This document shows positions 17,422 through 26,075 of a stretch of DNA of 50,372 nt, piece by piece. The translations under genes and the position numbers were made by a program. Positions within the stretch are counted from its first letter, which is position 1. Each line of letters opens with the position of its first letter. The stretch is from assembly GCF_900176505.1 (NCBI RefSeq), contig NZ_FWYB01000012.1, positions 1 to 50,372 of the forward strand. The letters are read 5' to 3'. The DNA is from Pedobacter nyackensis (GTDB lineage Bacteria; Bacteroidota; Bacteroidia; Sphingobacteriales; Sphingobacteriaceae). Under the pieces are notes generated by a model. That model did no database searches, was not told where the DNA came from, and saw nothing but the letters and a program-made list of their open reading frames with translations.

Positions 17422-19278
17422 ATGATAGTATATCAGGCAACAAAGGCAGACTTTAGTGAAGATGTGCTTAATGACCATATTGAAACCAAAATACATGGTT
17501 TCTTTCAGCAGAATTTAAACAGAAAGACTTCTGGCAGTGAGGTGAATTCATGGAAGAATTCCATGCAGTATATGGATAGAGTTCTTAATGATAAAGATAT
17601 CCCTGATAACTGTGGTATATCTATTGAATTTCAGATCCCTCAAACAGCAAATAGAATTGACTTCATACTTACAGGCAGAGGTGAGGACGACAAAGATTAT
17701 GCAGTTATTATTGAGCTGAAGCAGTGGTCTGAAGCAAGCATATCAGCAAAAGATGCGGTGGTAAATTCATTTGTTGGTGGTAGAGTAAGGGAATGCACAC
17801 ATCCTTCGTACCAAGCATGGAGTTATGCTGCATTATTAGAGAATTTTAATGAGACAGTTAATAAGGACGATATACAGCTTAGACCATGTGCTTATTTGCA
17901 TAATTATGTGGCTGATGGTGTAATCACCAATCGACATTATTACGATCATATTCAAAAGGCACCTGTATTTCTTAAAGGTGAGGCTATAAAGCTACGTGAA
18001 TTCATTAAGCAATTTGTAAAATATGGTGATGATAAAAAAATCATGTACAGAATTGATCAAGGTCGAATCAAGCCATCAAAAATGCTTGCCGATAGCATGG
18101 TTTCTTTGCTGAATGGCCAACCTGAATTTATCATGATTGATGATCAGAAGGTTGTTTACGAAACGGCTCTGCAGTTGTCAACGAAAGCCAATATCAATCA
18201 AAAACAAATATTGGTTGTAAAAGGAGGGCCAGGAACAGGCAAGTCCGTGGTAGCTGTAAATCTACTTGTAGAACTCACTAATAGAGGCTTATTAGCTAAG
18301 TATGTTTCAAAGAATGCAGCGCCCAGAGCTGTGTATGAAAACAAGCTAACCGGTTCTGTAAAAAAGACAGTTATCTCTAATCTTTTTGGTGGTTCAGGTG
18401 CTTATGTAGAGGCTAAACCTAACCTATTTGATGTCCTTATAGTGGACGAAGCACATCGTTTAAACGAAAAATCGGGGTTGTATGGAAATTTAGGTGTCAA
18501 CCAGATTAAAGAGCTTGTTGATGCAACCCAGTGTACGGTCTTCTTCTTAGATGAAGATCAACGAGTGCACATCAAAGACATAGGCTCTCTAGCCGAAATA
18601 CAGAAATGGGCTAATCTTGTTTCTGCACCTGTGGTTGAAATGGAGCTTAGCTCACAGTTTCGCTGCGGTGGTTCTGATGGCTACATAGCCTGGTTAGATA
18701 ATATCCTGAAGATTAGGTCTACGGCTAATGAATCATTAAAAGCCATAAATTATGATTTCAAAGTATTTGACTCCCCTGAGGAACTTAGAAAAGCTATTGT
18801 AGAAAAGAATAATGCTAATAATAAGTCGAGGATGGTGGCTGGCTATTGTTGGGACTGGAATAGTAAAAAGAATCCTAAGGTTAATGACGTTGTTATTCCG
18901 GAATATGATTTTGGAATGAAATGGAATTTAGTTGTTGATGGGAGTCTGTGGATTGTTAATCCTAATTCTGTTAATGAAGTGGGTTGTATTCATACTTGCC
19001 AGGGCTTGGAGGTTGATTACATAGGTGTTATTATTGGTGATGATTTAGTTGTTAGGGCTGGAGTTTTGATTACCAATCCCGATAAGCGTTCGAAGAATGA
19101 CTCTTCAATTCGAGGGTATAAAAAATTAATGAAGGAAAATCCAGAGTACGCAAAACCTTTGTTGGATTCCATTATCAAGAATACTTACCGAACGTTGATG
19201 ACGAGAGGGATGAAGGGCTGTTATGTTTATTGTACGGATCTAGAAACGGCAGCATATTTCAAAAATGTTGTCCAATAA
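17422..19278 (+). CDS. PD-(D/E)XK nuclease fused to DUF2075 (Schlafen-like) helicase
   Basis: The protein is 618 aa. Residues 60-102 carry a PD-(D/E)XK-like core: IEFQIPQTANRID with Asp80, then AVIIELKQW with Glu98 and Lys100. A superfamily 1-type ATPase follows: Walker A KGGPGTGKS near 269, Walker B LIVDEAHRL near 341, SSQFRCGG (motif IV-like), and VGCIHTCQGLEVDYIGV near 520, the motif V of DUF2075. Members act on DNA or RNA and are common in defence islands. The gene follows the MazG-like gene closely and converges with the HNH gene at 19310. It appears intact, and a nucleic-acid-degrading role in antiphage defence is likely (inference). Confidence 0.88.
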   Translation: MIVYQATKADFSEDVLNDHIETKIHGFFQQNLNRKTSGSEVNSWKNSMQYMDRVLNDKDIPDNCGISIEFQIPQTANRIDFILTGRGEDDKDYAVIIELKQWSEASISAKDAVVNSFVGGRVRECTHPSYQAWSYAALLENFNETVNKDDIQLRPCAYLHNYVADGVITNRHYYDHIQKAPVFLKGEAIKLREFIKQFVKYGDDKKIMYRIDQGRIKPSKMLADSMVSLLNGQPEFIMIDDQKVVYETALQLSTKANINQKQILVVKGGPGTGKSVVAVNLLVELTNRGLLAKYVSKNAAPRAVYENKLTGSVKKTVISNLFGGSGAYVEAKPNLFDVLIVDEAHRLNEKSGLYGNLGVNQIKELVDATQCTVFFLDEDQRVHIKDIGSLAEIQKWANLVSAPVVEMELSSQFRCGGSDGYIAWLDNILKIRSTANESLKAINYDFKVFDSPEELRKAIVEKNNANNKSRMVAGYCWDWNSKKNPKVNDVVIPEYDFGMKWNLVVDGSLWIVNPNSVNEVGCIHTCQGLEVDYIGVIIGDDLVVRAGVLITNPDKRSKNDSSIRGYKKLMKENPEYAKPLLDSIIKNTYRTLMTRGMKGCYVYCTDLETAAYFKNVVQ

Positions 19279-19309
19279 AAATAAACTGTATTTAAAATCG
19301 CAATATCCT

Positions 19310-20371
19310 TTATTTCATAAACTCAAACCCATTATTAGCTGCAATGGTAACCAAAGGCTGGATGTTGTTTCTGAACAGCTCTTTCAGCCCCTCAATATCC
19401 ATTCCTCGGATCATATCTAGATCGGGGATAAAAGTTAAATAATCCTCCAGGAACTTGCTATTAGGATGTATCTCAAGTATAGTTTGTGCTGCAAGTAATT
19501 GCAACTTAAAATAACCTTCAAAATATATCTCTAAATTAGGAAGCTTGTCGCACTTACTACTATTGAAACTCTTATCCGCAGGTATTAGATTCCATACCAA
19601 GTCATGTGAAACAAAGGCATGAGGTATAAAGTGTTCAACGGCATAATCACCAATGTCTAAGAGGCGATTGGTATAAACACATTCAATTGGACCATTGTGT
19701 TTAATCACAATATCCCAAAACTCTTTACGCTGCTTATTTAAACCATTTCTACTAGGTGCTTTAAAAAGCTTGTTCGGAACATCCGGGACATTGGGATTGT
19801 GCTTCTGTAAGTATAGACTTAAGTTCCAATAACAGAATTGTTTTAAAATACCGCTGTTTTGAATTAAGTAGGGTACCCAGTCTGGATTAACCACCACCAT
19901 TTGTTCATTTACTGAATACAAGCAGTTGTTATGAAAGGATTGGGATAGCAGATAGATTTCTTTTTTATCTCCTTTTATATCATTAAACCACGGGCTTAGG
20001 AATCTATAGGGCACTTCTCCATCAAAGTAACGGAGACTCTTTAATGTGCTTTTGTTCTTTGTGCCTTTGAGAACAGCCAATATGTTAGACTTCTTTTCGT
20101 CAATATGAAGTTTTTCAGCTATAATAATCTCCTGAATTCTCACTTTTAGTTTATCCTGCTTACCGTAACTAAGTTTAAAATAGTTAATAGTATACCATGC
20201 ATTGGCGATCATACTAGCAAAAAGATCCGTTTTATTAATAAGAAGATTGCCATTCTCCAATTCTTCCAGTAGAGCTATGAACCAGTAGTATTTATAAGTA
20301 GCTGATTTACTTTTGAAGCAGGCAGCTATTATTATCGGTAATGAGTTGGTAGAAGGTTGAGGAGGAAACAT
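19310..20371 (-). CDS. HNH endonuclease
   Basis: The protein has 353 aa. The C-terminal half carries an HNH fold: CVYTNRLLDIGDY, then EHFIPHAFVSHDLVWNL with His247 and Asn261, then FNSSKCDKLP with Asn270. The first 200 residues are helical and unrecognised. It starts 9 bases after the stop of the PUA/zinc-ribbon HNH gene, so both nucleases form a minus-strand operon starting at 21415. The gene does not overlap the convergent DUF2075 gene. It could be the second subunit of the restriction activity paired with the methyltransferase across the divergent promoter (inference). Confidence 0.8.
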   Translation of the reverse strand: MFPPQPSTNSLPIIIAACFKSKSATYKYYWFIALLEELENGNLLINKTDLFASMIANAWYTINYFKLSYGKQDKLKVRIQEIIIAEKLHIDEKKSNILAVLKGTKNKSTLKSLRYFDGEVPYRFLSPWFNDIKGDKKEIYLLSQSFHNNCLYSVNEQMVVVNPDWVPYLIQNSGILKQFCYWNLSLYLQKHNPNVPDVPNKLFKAPSRNGLNKQRKEFWDIVIKHNGPIECVYTNRLLDIGDYAVEHFIPHAFVSHDLVWNLIPADKSFNSSKCDKLPNLEIYFEGYFKLQLLAAQTILEIHPNSKFLEDYLTFIPDLDMIRGMDIEGLKELFRNNIQPLVTIAANNGFEFMK

Positions 20372-20380
20372 GAGATACGT

Positions 20381-21415
20381 TTAGTTTTTTGTAACGAATC
20401 CTAGATTATTAAATTCCATCCATCTATTTTCTAAACTAGCCTTGTCCGGTATTTTAGTTATTGTAATTAGTGTCTTACCTTGGTATATAGAATATTCTGA
20501 ATTTTTGAGTTTCTTTGAAATAGTAATCTCCAAAGATTGAGGATTAATTCCTATGAGGTTTAAATCATATAATGTGTGAATATCTGCGCGGAGTAATAAC
20601 CCATTTGATGGATGATTATCATTAATGCCTCGGTATGGTTTAATGTGAGCCGCTTCTAAAATATCGAGAATTTCACAGCCTGTGATCATACATTTATCTC
20701 CATATCGCTGTCTTAAATCATTTCTGAATTTTTGCTGTCCTCTTCTTGCTTTGATTTGTCTTTTTATTGATTCTCTTTCATCTTTATTAATGGGGTAAAA
20801 AGGAGTTTCATTATAATCTTGAGTTTCATTATTAGCGACATTCGCTGGAAGCATCACTTGAAATGTATTTTGTTCAATTAAGCTTTGGTATACTGAAGGG
20901 AATAACTTAAGAACGTCCATGTTTAACGATTGCATGGATAAATTTTGGTTATACTTACTGTAGTACTGTCTTAGTGATAAAACATCTCTTTCACTTTCAT
21001 CACTATAGGCGATGAATGTTTCAGGATACTGGGCGAAATATCTGGTTATAGGAACAGTTATTGTTTGAGGTTCTTCGAAAGTATGTCCCTTGTTGCATCT
21101 ATATTTTGGGGTTAGATTTTTCCTTGGTTCAATTGTACTAGATTTGCATTCCCAGCATTTGCTTATTACTTTAGTACTTGTATCAGTATTAATTGTTTGA
21201 ATTACAGCAAAACCTAAAATCTTTTGTTTATTGGCAATAATAGCGTAATCACCTTCTTTAATTTGTTTATGATTTGGTACGTTACTATCATAATTATAGC
21301 TTTTCTCAACTTCGTCTTTGTAACTCTCAATAGTCTGATATGATTTTTCTGAATCTGAAACAGTTTTTAAAATCCAAAGCCGTGGTTCATGAACAATATT
21401 ACTTTTTGTAGGCAT
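20381..21415 (-). CDS. Restriction endonuclease with PUA-like, zinc-ribbon and HNH domains
   Basis: The protein has 344 aa. Residues 10-80 (PRLWILKTVS ... IKEGDYAIIANKQKILGFAVIQ) resemble EVE/ASCH/PUA-like domains, which in some restriction enzymes read modified bases. Residues 86-111 carry a zinc ribbon: Cys87, Cys90, Cys107, His111. Residues 235-300 form a classical HNH_2 domain: KCMITGCEILDILEAAHIKP, with His257, then NGLLLRADIH with Asn271 and His280. It is divergent from the Vsr-methyltransferase operon across a 14-bp inverted repeat, so it is the best candidate for its cognate nuclease. The modified-base reading role is inference. Confidence 0.8.
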   Translation of the reverse strand: MPTKSNIVHEPRLWILKTVSDSEKSYQTIESYKDEVEKSYNYDSNVPNHKQIKEGDYAIIANKQKILGFAVIQTINTDTSTKVISKCWECKSSTIEPRKNLTPKYRCNKGHTFEEPQTITVPITRYFAQYPETFIAYSDESERDVLSLRQYYSKYNQNLSMQSLNMDVLKLFPSVYQSLIEQNTFQVMLPANVANNETQDYNETPFYPINKDERESIKRQIKARRGQQKFRNDLRQRYGDKCMITGCEILDILEAAHIKPYRGINDNHPSNGLLLRADIHTLYDLNLIGINPQSLEITISKKLKNSEYSIYQGKTLITITKIPDKASLENRWMEFNNLGFVTKN

Positions 21416-21430
21416 AAGAGCGATTGAATA

Positions 21431-21470
21431 TTTTGGATTAAATTACAGAAAGTTGCAATTTAATCCAAAA
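21431..21470. promoter_or_regulatory. 14-bp perfect inverted repeat between divergent restriction operons
   Basis: TTTTGGATTAAATT (21431-21444) and AATTTAATCCAAAA (21457-21470) are perfect inverted arms 12 bases apart. The site lies 16 bp upstream of the minus-strand HNH gene and about 75 bp upstream of the Vsr gene. A dyad here fits an operator shared by both operons, perhaps bound by a controller or by the methyltransferase itself (inference). It is AT-rich and far from both stops, so a terminator is unlikely. Confidence 0.7.
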
Positions 21471-21503
21471 AACAATCTTATTTTACAAAATTTTTAGAAT
21501 TGT

Positions 21504-21511
21504 TAACTTTG
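21504..21511 (+). promoter_or_regulatory. Possible -7 element for the Vsr operon
   Basis: TAACTTTG matches the Bacteroidota -7 consensus TAnnTTTG and lies 33 bases before the ATG at 21545. The upstream -33 element is not a good TTTG, so the assignment is tentative. Confidence 0.4.
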
Positions 21512-21544
21512 TAAATGATTGGTGCATTCTTGTAATATATAACC

Positions 21545-21967
21545 ATGACCGATATACATTCTAAAGAGACCAGGTCTTATAATATGAGTAGAATAAGAGG
21601 AAAGGATACTAAGCCGGAACTCTTGGTCAGGAGGTTTTTGCACGCTCATGGCTTTAGATACAGAATTCACTTAAAAGATCTTCCGGGTAAACCAGACATT
21701 GTATTGCGTAAATATAAAACTGTGATTTTTGTACATGGTTGTTTTTGGCATGGACATCATAATTGTAAGTATGCTGCAATTCCAGAAACTAGATCGGAGT
21801 GGTGGAAAGCAAAAATAAATGGGAATATTATCAGAGATAATAAGGATAGTAAATTTCTTAAAGAGCAGGGGTGGAACGTAATAATCCTTTGGACTTGCGA
21901 TTTAATGAAAAGTACAAGAAATAAAAAACTTCTCTCATTGATAGAAGAACTTTTAACTCTCAGATAG
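21545..21967 (+). CDS. vsr: Very short patch repair (Vsr-type) endonuclease
   Basis: The protein has 140 aa, typical length for Vsr. It starts DIHSKETRSYNMSRIRGKDT, then shows the core LPGKPDIVLRKYKTVIFVHG with the metal-binding Asp, and CFWHGHHNCKYA with the His and Cys of the zinc site, and ends ILWTCDLMK. Vsr nicks next to T:G mismatches created by deamination of 5-methylcytosine. Position upstream of a C5-cytosine methyltransferase fits that role. In systems with MORC-like ATPases, Vsr homologues can instead act as the restriction nuclease (known from the Iyer/Aravind survey of MutL-like proteins in R-M systems), so both options are open. Confidence 0.92.
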   Translation: MTDIHSKETRSYNMSRIRGKDTKPELLVRRFLHAHGFRYRIHLKDLPGKPDIVLRKYKTVIFVHGCFWHGHHNCKYAAIPETRSEWWKAKINGNIIRDNKDSKFLKEQGWNVIILWTCDLMKSTRNKKLLSLIEELLTLR

Positions 21968-22066
21968 TCTTTTGATTGAGGCTTTAGTTATGGATGTCGT
22001 TGAAATATATGGATCTAGTTTTGTACTTTCACGCATTTTTTAATTATCTTTCATACAATTTACAAT

Positions 22067-23185
22067 ATGTTAGGAAAAGACGCTATATCTCAGAACGCCA
22101 AATCTTCAAGAAAAAAAACATCAAAGAATAATCAAAAATTAAAAGTAGTCGACTTTTTTTGTGGAGGTGGAGGAATGAGTTATGGTATGCAACTTGCTGG
22201 TTTGAAGGTTCTAGCTGGTATTGATTATGAACCTGCCTGTAAGGAAACTTATGAGGCAAATATTAAAGGTGCAGAATTTATACAAGCAGATGTTTTTGAG
22301 CTTAAAGAAAAAGAATTACAACAACAATTAGGGCTAAAAAAAAATGATAAAGACTTAGTTTTAATAGGATGTAGTCCTTGTCAATTTTGGAGTATAATAA
22401 ACACAGATAAACGGAAATCACAAAAATCAAAAAATCTTTTGGTAGAATTTCAACGATTTGTTAAATACTTTAAGCCGGGTTATGTTGTTGTTGAAAATGT
22501 TCCTGGCGTGTTGAGAAATAAAGAAGAAAGCGGGCTTCAAGATTTTATTAACTGGTTAGAAATAAGTAAATATAAAGTACACTTCGATGTACATAATGTA
22601 AATGACTACGGAGTCGCTCAAAATAGAAAGCGATTTACACTTGTGGCCAATAGAGTCACAAAAGAAGAGATATTTCCTGTTAAGAGAACCGAAAAACGTA
22701 TAGTTGTCAAAGACGTATTAGGTGTAACTAACGGGTTTCCAAGAATTTCACATGGTAATCGAGATAATACCGACTTCCTGCATACAACCTCAAGGTTAGG
22801 TGAATTGAATCAAGAGCGCTTAAAATATGTTAGAAAAGATGGAGGCGATAGATTTGGTTTTGCGGACAAAGAACATTTACAACTTAAATGTTTTGTTGGA
22901 AGAGATAATTCCTTCAGAGATACTTTTGGCAGATTATGGTGGAATAAACCATCTCCCACTATAACTACAAAATTTTGTAACATTTCCAATGGCAGGTTCG
23001 TACATCCAGATGAAGATCGTGCCCTTTCACTAAGGGAGGGGGCTGTTTTGCAGTCTTTTCCGAAAGATTATATTTTCAAAGGAACTGCTGTAGATTCAAT
23101 TGCAAGGTTAATTGGAAATGCTGTGCCACCTGAATATGCTAAGTCAATTGGTGTAGCCATTAAAAACAATAGTAATGCAATTTAG
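22067..23185 (+). CDS. DNA (cytosine-5) methyltransferase
   Basis: The protein has 372 aa, full length. Motifs in order: I VVDFFCGGGGMSYG near residue 30; IV GCSPCQFWS with the catalytic PCQ near 106; VI VENVPGVL near 142; VIII YGVAQNRKRFTLVA near 185; IX-like LSLREGAVLQSFP near 330; X IGNAVPPEYAKSIG near 355. The target-recognition region between VIII and IX is short. The recognition site cannot be read from sequence alone. Its stop overlaps the start of the ATPase gene by 11 bases, so Vsr, methylase, ATPase and receiver form one operon. Confidence 0.95.
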   Translation: MLGKDAISQNAKSSRKKTSKNNQKLKVVDFFCGGGGMSYGMQLAGLKVLAGIDYEPACKETYEANIKGAEFIQADVFELKEKELQQQLGLKKNDKDLVLIGCSPCQFWSIINTDKRKSQKSKNLLVEFQRFVKYFKPGYVVVENVPGVLRNKEESGLQDFINWLEISKYKVHFDVHNVNDYGVAQNRKRFTLVANRVTKEEIFPVKRTEKRIVVKDVLGVTNGFPRISHGNRDNTDFLHTTSRLGELNQERLKYVRKDGGDRFGFADKEHLQLKCFVGRDNSFRDTFGRLWWNKPSPTITTKFCNISNGRFVHPDEDRALSLREGAVLQSFPKDYIFKGTAVDSIARLIGNAVPPEYAKSIGVAIKNNSNAI

Positions 23186-26075
23186 AACAAAGGCTAGAGC
23201 TGTCGATTTATTAGGTAAAGGTCAGATTGCTGATCTTCCAACTGCTATTACGGAACTTTGGAAGAATGGATATGACGCATATGCAGACAATCTAAAGGCA
23301 GAACTCTATAAACAAGGCTTTGACGGATTAAAAAACTCTTACTTTATCATTTCTGATGATGGCAAAGGAATGTCAACCTCAGATGTTCTGGACAAATGGT
23401 TGGTACTGGGGACGGACTCTAAATCTCGTGCTGACCTTGATATTGAATCAGAAGATACACTTTGGAAACGACCTCGAATCAAGGCAGGTGAAAAAGGTAT
23501 TGGCCGTCTGTCAGTCGCATACTTGGGCAATCCGATGTTAATGTTAACTAAGAAGATTGGATATCCAACACAAGCAGTCTATTTCGATTGGAGATTATTG
23601 GAAAATTATAATCTGTTCCTTGATGATATTATTATTCCTTTAAAACCAGTTGAGGATTTAAGCGTTTTGAATGTTGTTTTCTCTGACCTGAAGCAAGAAT
23701 TCTTATCAAACTTTGATAAAGAATTAGATTTAGATAATAGACCAATCTGGGAAGGAAAACAGCTAGAACTAAAATCTGATATTATTTTAGAAACTAACAA
23801 TGCATTTATAGAAGAACCAATTTTTCGAAAGCTTTTTTCGACTTTTGATACTGATGATTCACATGGTACTTTATTTTTAGTTTTCAATCCAATTAATCAA
23901 ATTGCAGAACTAGCTGATGAGGACAATGATGATGTTGACAACCGTAATTTTGTTATCTCAAGCCTAACTGGATTTACAAACCCTTTAAAAGATATTGATA
24001 TTAACATCTCTACGGTGTTCGATATCCATAAAGGGGCTGAAACTTATGATCTGTTAACCGCGATTGGTAATTTTTTCACAAGGAAAGATTTTGAACTAGC
24101 GGATGTTTATATCAAGGGGAAATTTGATGGTACAGGGAATTTTAATGGAATTATTCGAATTTATGATCAAGTAATTGATTACAATTATTCGAATCCTAGA
24201 AGAAGAAATAAAACATCTTTTTATGGAGAGATACCTATCGAATTAGGATACTCTCAGGGAGAAGAAAAGTCGTCTCTTTTGACAGAGCAAGAATTTACTG
24301 CCTTAAGAACCAAGGTTACGCTGTATGGAGGATTATATGTGTATCGTGATGACTTTAGAGTACTACCATACGGGAGACATAATGCTGATTTTCTAAACTT
24401 TGAGCAAAGAAGGTCTAAAAGAGCCGGATCATATTACTTCTCTTATAGAAGAATGTACGGTTATTTAGACTTGACAAGAGATAGGAATCCTGATTTAAAG
24501 GATAAATCTAGTAGAGAGGGATTAATTAATAATACTCAGTATAGAGCTTTTACTAATGATGCTGAAGGTTTTTTTGTAACCTTAGCTCTTGACTATTTTG
24601 CTACAAATGCTAAAGAATCTTTATTTCTTAATAAAAAGAAAGAAATAAACGATCAAAACGAAGCTTTACAAGCTGATAAAGCTAGAGAAAAAGCAGAGAA
24701 AAATGCATTTACTAGATCTTTAAGCGAATATCCGAAAAGACTAGAAGAGCATCAAATCAAATACGACATTCTTCTTAATCAACTCTCTGAAAAATTGAAT
24801 CAAATCGATGTCGGCTACTCAGAAGTAGAAGGAATATTAGATGAACTTCAAAAGATGGATCTAGAATTTAAAAACTTAATTCCAAAAGTCCCTAAAAGAT
24901 ATAAGCCAACTGAAACACAAAAAGAGCGACTGTATAAATTTGAAGATAAACTAAGTAATTATATTGAACAGGTAAGTCCTAAAAGAGAAGCATTAAATAA
25001 GAAAGCTCAGGATAAGCTCGAAATAAGAGATTTGAAAATTGATTTCACAAAAAAATACAATGGCTATATTGCATCTTTAGATCAATCACTTAACCGATAT
25101 CAGCAATTATTAATTGAAAAACTTAATTCTTTATCTAAGGATTACAAGGATAGGTCAAAAAGATTAATAAATTCCCTACAAGAAGATAAAGAAAGGTTAA
25201 TTGAGAGTATCGTTTCCAAAGAACAGATATTTCATTTTAATAAAGAAATAGAAAATAAGTACAACAGCTTAATTAATGAGGCTAATAGAACGTTGTTTCC
25301 GTTAGTTGACCATTTATTTAGGCTTTCTTTTGATATTGATGAGGAGCAAGTACAAGGTGCATACAAAGCACAGTATGATCAAATGAAGTATCAATGGGAA
25401 CAAACTCGAGATACAGCTCAACTGGGAATTGCAGTAGAAATCATTGACCATGAATTTAATCAGCTATATGCGAAAATAAACAATCAATTAACAGTGCTAG
25501 GTAATAACTTCGCAGTTAATTCTATTAAAGAATTTGGTTTTCTTGAAAAGAACTTTAAGCAATTAGAGGACAAATACGCGTTACTATCTCCATTGTACAG
25601 AATTTCAGGAGCATTAAATAGGGATATTTGTTGTATAGAAATCTACAATTATTTAATTGAGTTTTTTGAAAATCAAATATCCGAATCTAGTATTGTTTTT
25701 GAAGTTTCAGAAGATTTTAAAAAACACACAATCAACATTAAGGAGCCAATAATATATACAGTGTTTATTAATATTATTAACAATGCTATTTATTGGATGC
25801 GTAATAAAGAGCACCGTATAATAAAGCTTGATTTTTGTGCAGACACAAATGAAATAATTATTGCTAATTCTGGCGAAAAAATCCCAGAATATAGATTAGA
25901 GCGTGTATTCGAATTATTTTACTCTCAACGCCCTAATGGAAGAGGAATAGGTCTCTATCTCTCTAAACAAAGTTTAAATGAAGCAGGCTTAAACGTTTTT
26001 GCTACTAATGATAAAAAATATAATTTTTTCAACGGAGCATGCTTCGTAATTAACACTCTCAATTATGACATTTAG
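23175..26075 (+). CDS. Dual GHKL ATPase: MORC-like N-terminus, coiled coil, histidine-kinase-like C-terminus
   Basis: The protein has 966 aa. Residues 18-120 form an Hsp90/MORC-type ATPase: ITELWKNGYDAYA (E27, N31, D34), SDDGKGM (Asp61-62), and GEKGIGRLS near 105. Residues about 480-740 are charged and helical, likely a coiled coil. Then come an H-box-like IIDHEFNQL with His759 and a second GHKL domain: INIINNAIYW near 866, ANSGEKIP, FELFYS, and GRGIGLYLSK near 922. This is the dimerisation/catalytic layout of a sensor kinase. MORC-like ATPases with methylases are known R-M components. The C-terminal kinase module and the receiver gene downstream suggest phosphate signalling inside the system (inference). 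The G1 box has Asn-Ser in place of Asp-Asn/Ser. Confidence 0.87.
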   Translation: MQFRTKARAVDLLGKGQIADLPTAITELWKNGYDAYADNLKAELYKQGFDGLKNSYFIISDDGKGMSTSDVLDKWLVLGTDSKSRADLDIESEDTLWKRPRIKAGEKGIGRLSVAYLGNPMLMLTKKIGYPTQAVYFDWRLLENYNLFLDDIIIPLKPVEDLSVLNVVFSDLKQEFLSNFDKELDLDNRPIWEGKQLELKSDIILETNNAFIEEPIFRKLFSTFDTDDSHGTLFLVFNPINQIAELADEDNDDVDNRNFVISSLTGFTNPLKDIDINISTVFDIHKGAETYDLLTAIGNFFTRKDFELADVYIKGKFDGTGNFNGIIRIYDQVIDYNYSNPRRRNKTSFYGEIPIELGYSQGEEKSSLLTEQEFTALRTKVTLYGGLYVYRDDFRVLPYGRHNADFLNFEQRRSKRAGSYYFSYRRMYGYLDLTRDRNPDLKDKSSREGLINNTQYRAFTNDAEGFFVTLALDYFATNAKESLFLNKKKEINDQNEALQADKAREKAEKNAFTRSLSEYPKRLEEHQIKYDILLNQLSEKLNQIDVGYSEVEGILDELQKMDLEFKNLIPKVPKRYKPTETQKERLYKFEDKLSNYIEQVSPKREALNKKAQDKLEIRDLKIDFTKKYNGYIASLDQSLNRYQQLLIEKLNSLSKDYKDRSKRLINSLQEDKERLIESIVSKEQIFHFNKEIENKYNSLINEANRTLFPLVDHLFRLSFDIDEEQVQGAYKAQYDQMKYQWEQTRDTAQLGIAVEIIDHEFNQLYAKINNQLTVLGNNFAVNSIKEFGFLEKNFKQLEDKYALLSPLYRISGALNRDICCIEIYNYLIEFFENQISESSIVFEVSEDFKKHTINIKEPIIYTVFINIINNAIYWMRNKEHRIIKLDFCADTNEIIIANSGEKIPEYRLERVFELFYSQRPNGRGIGLYLSKQSLNEAGLNVFATNDKKYNFFNGACFVINTLNYDI

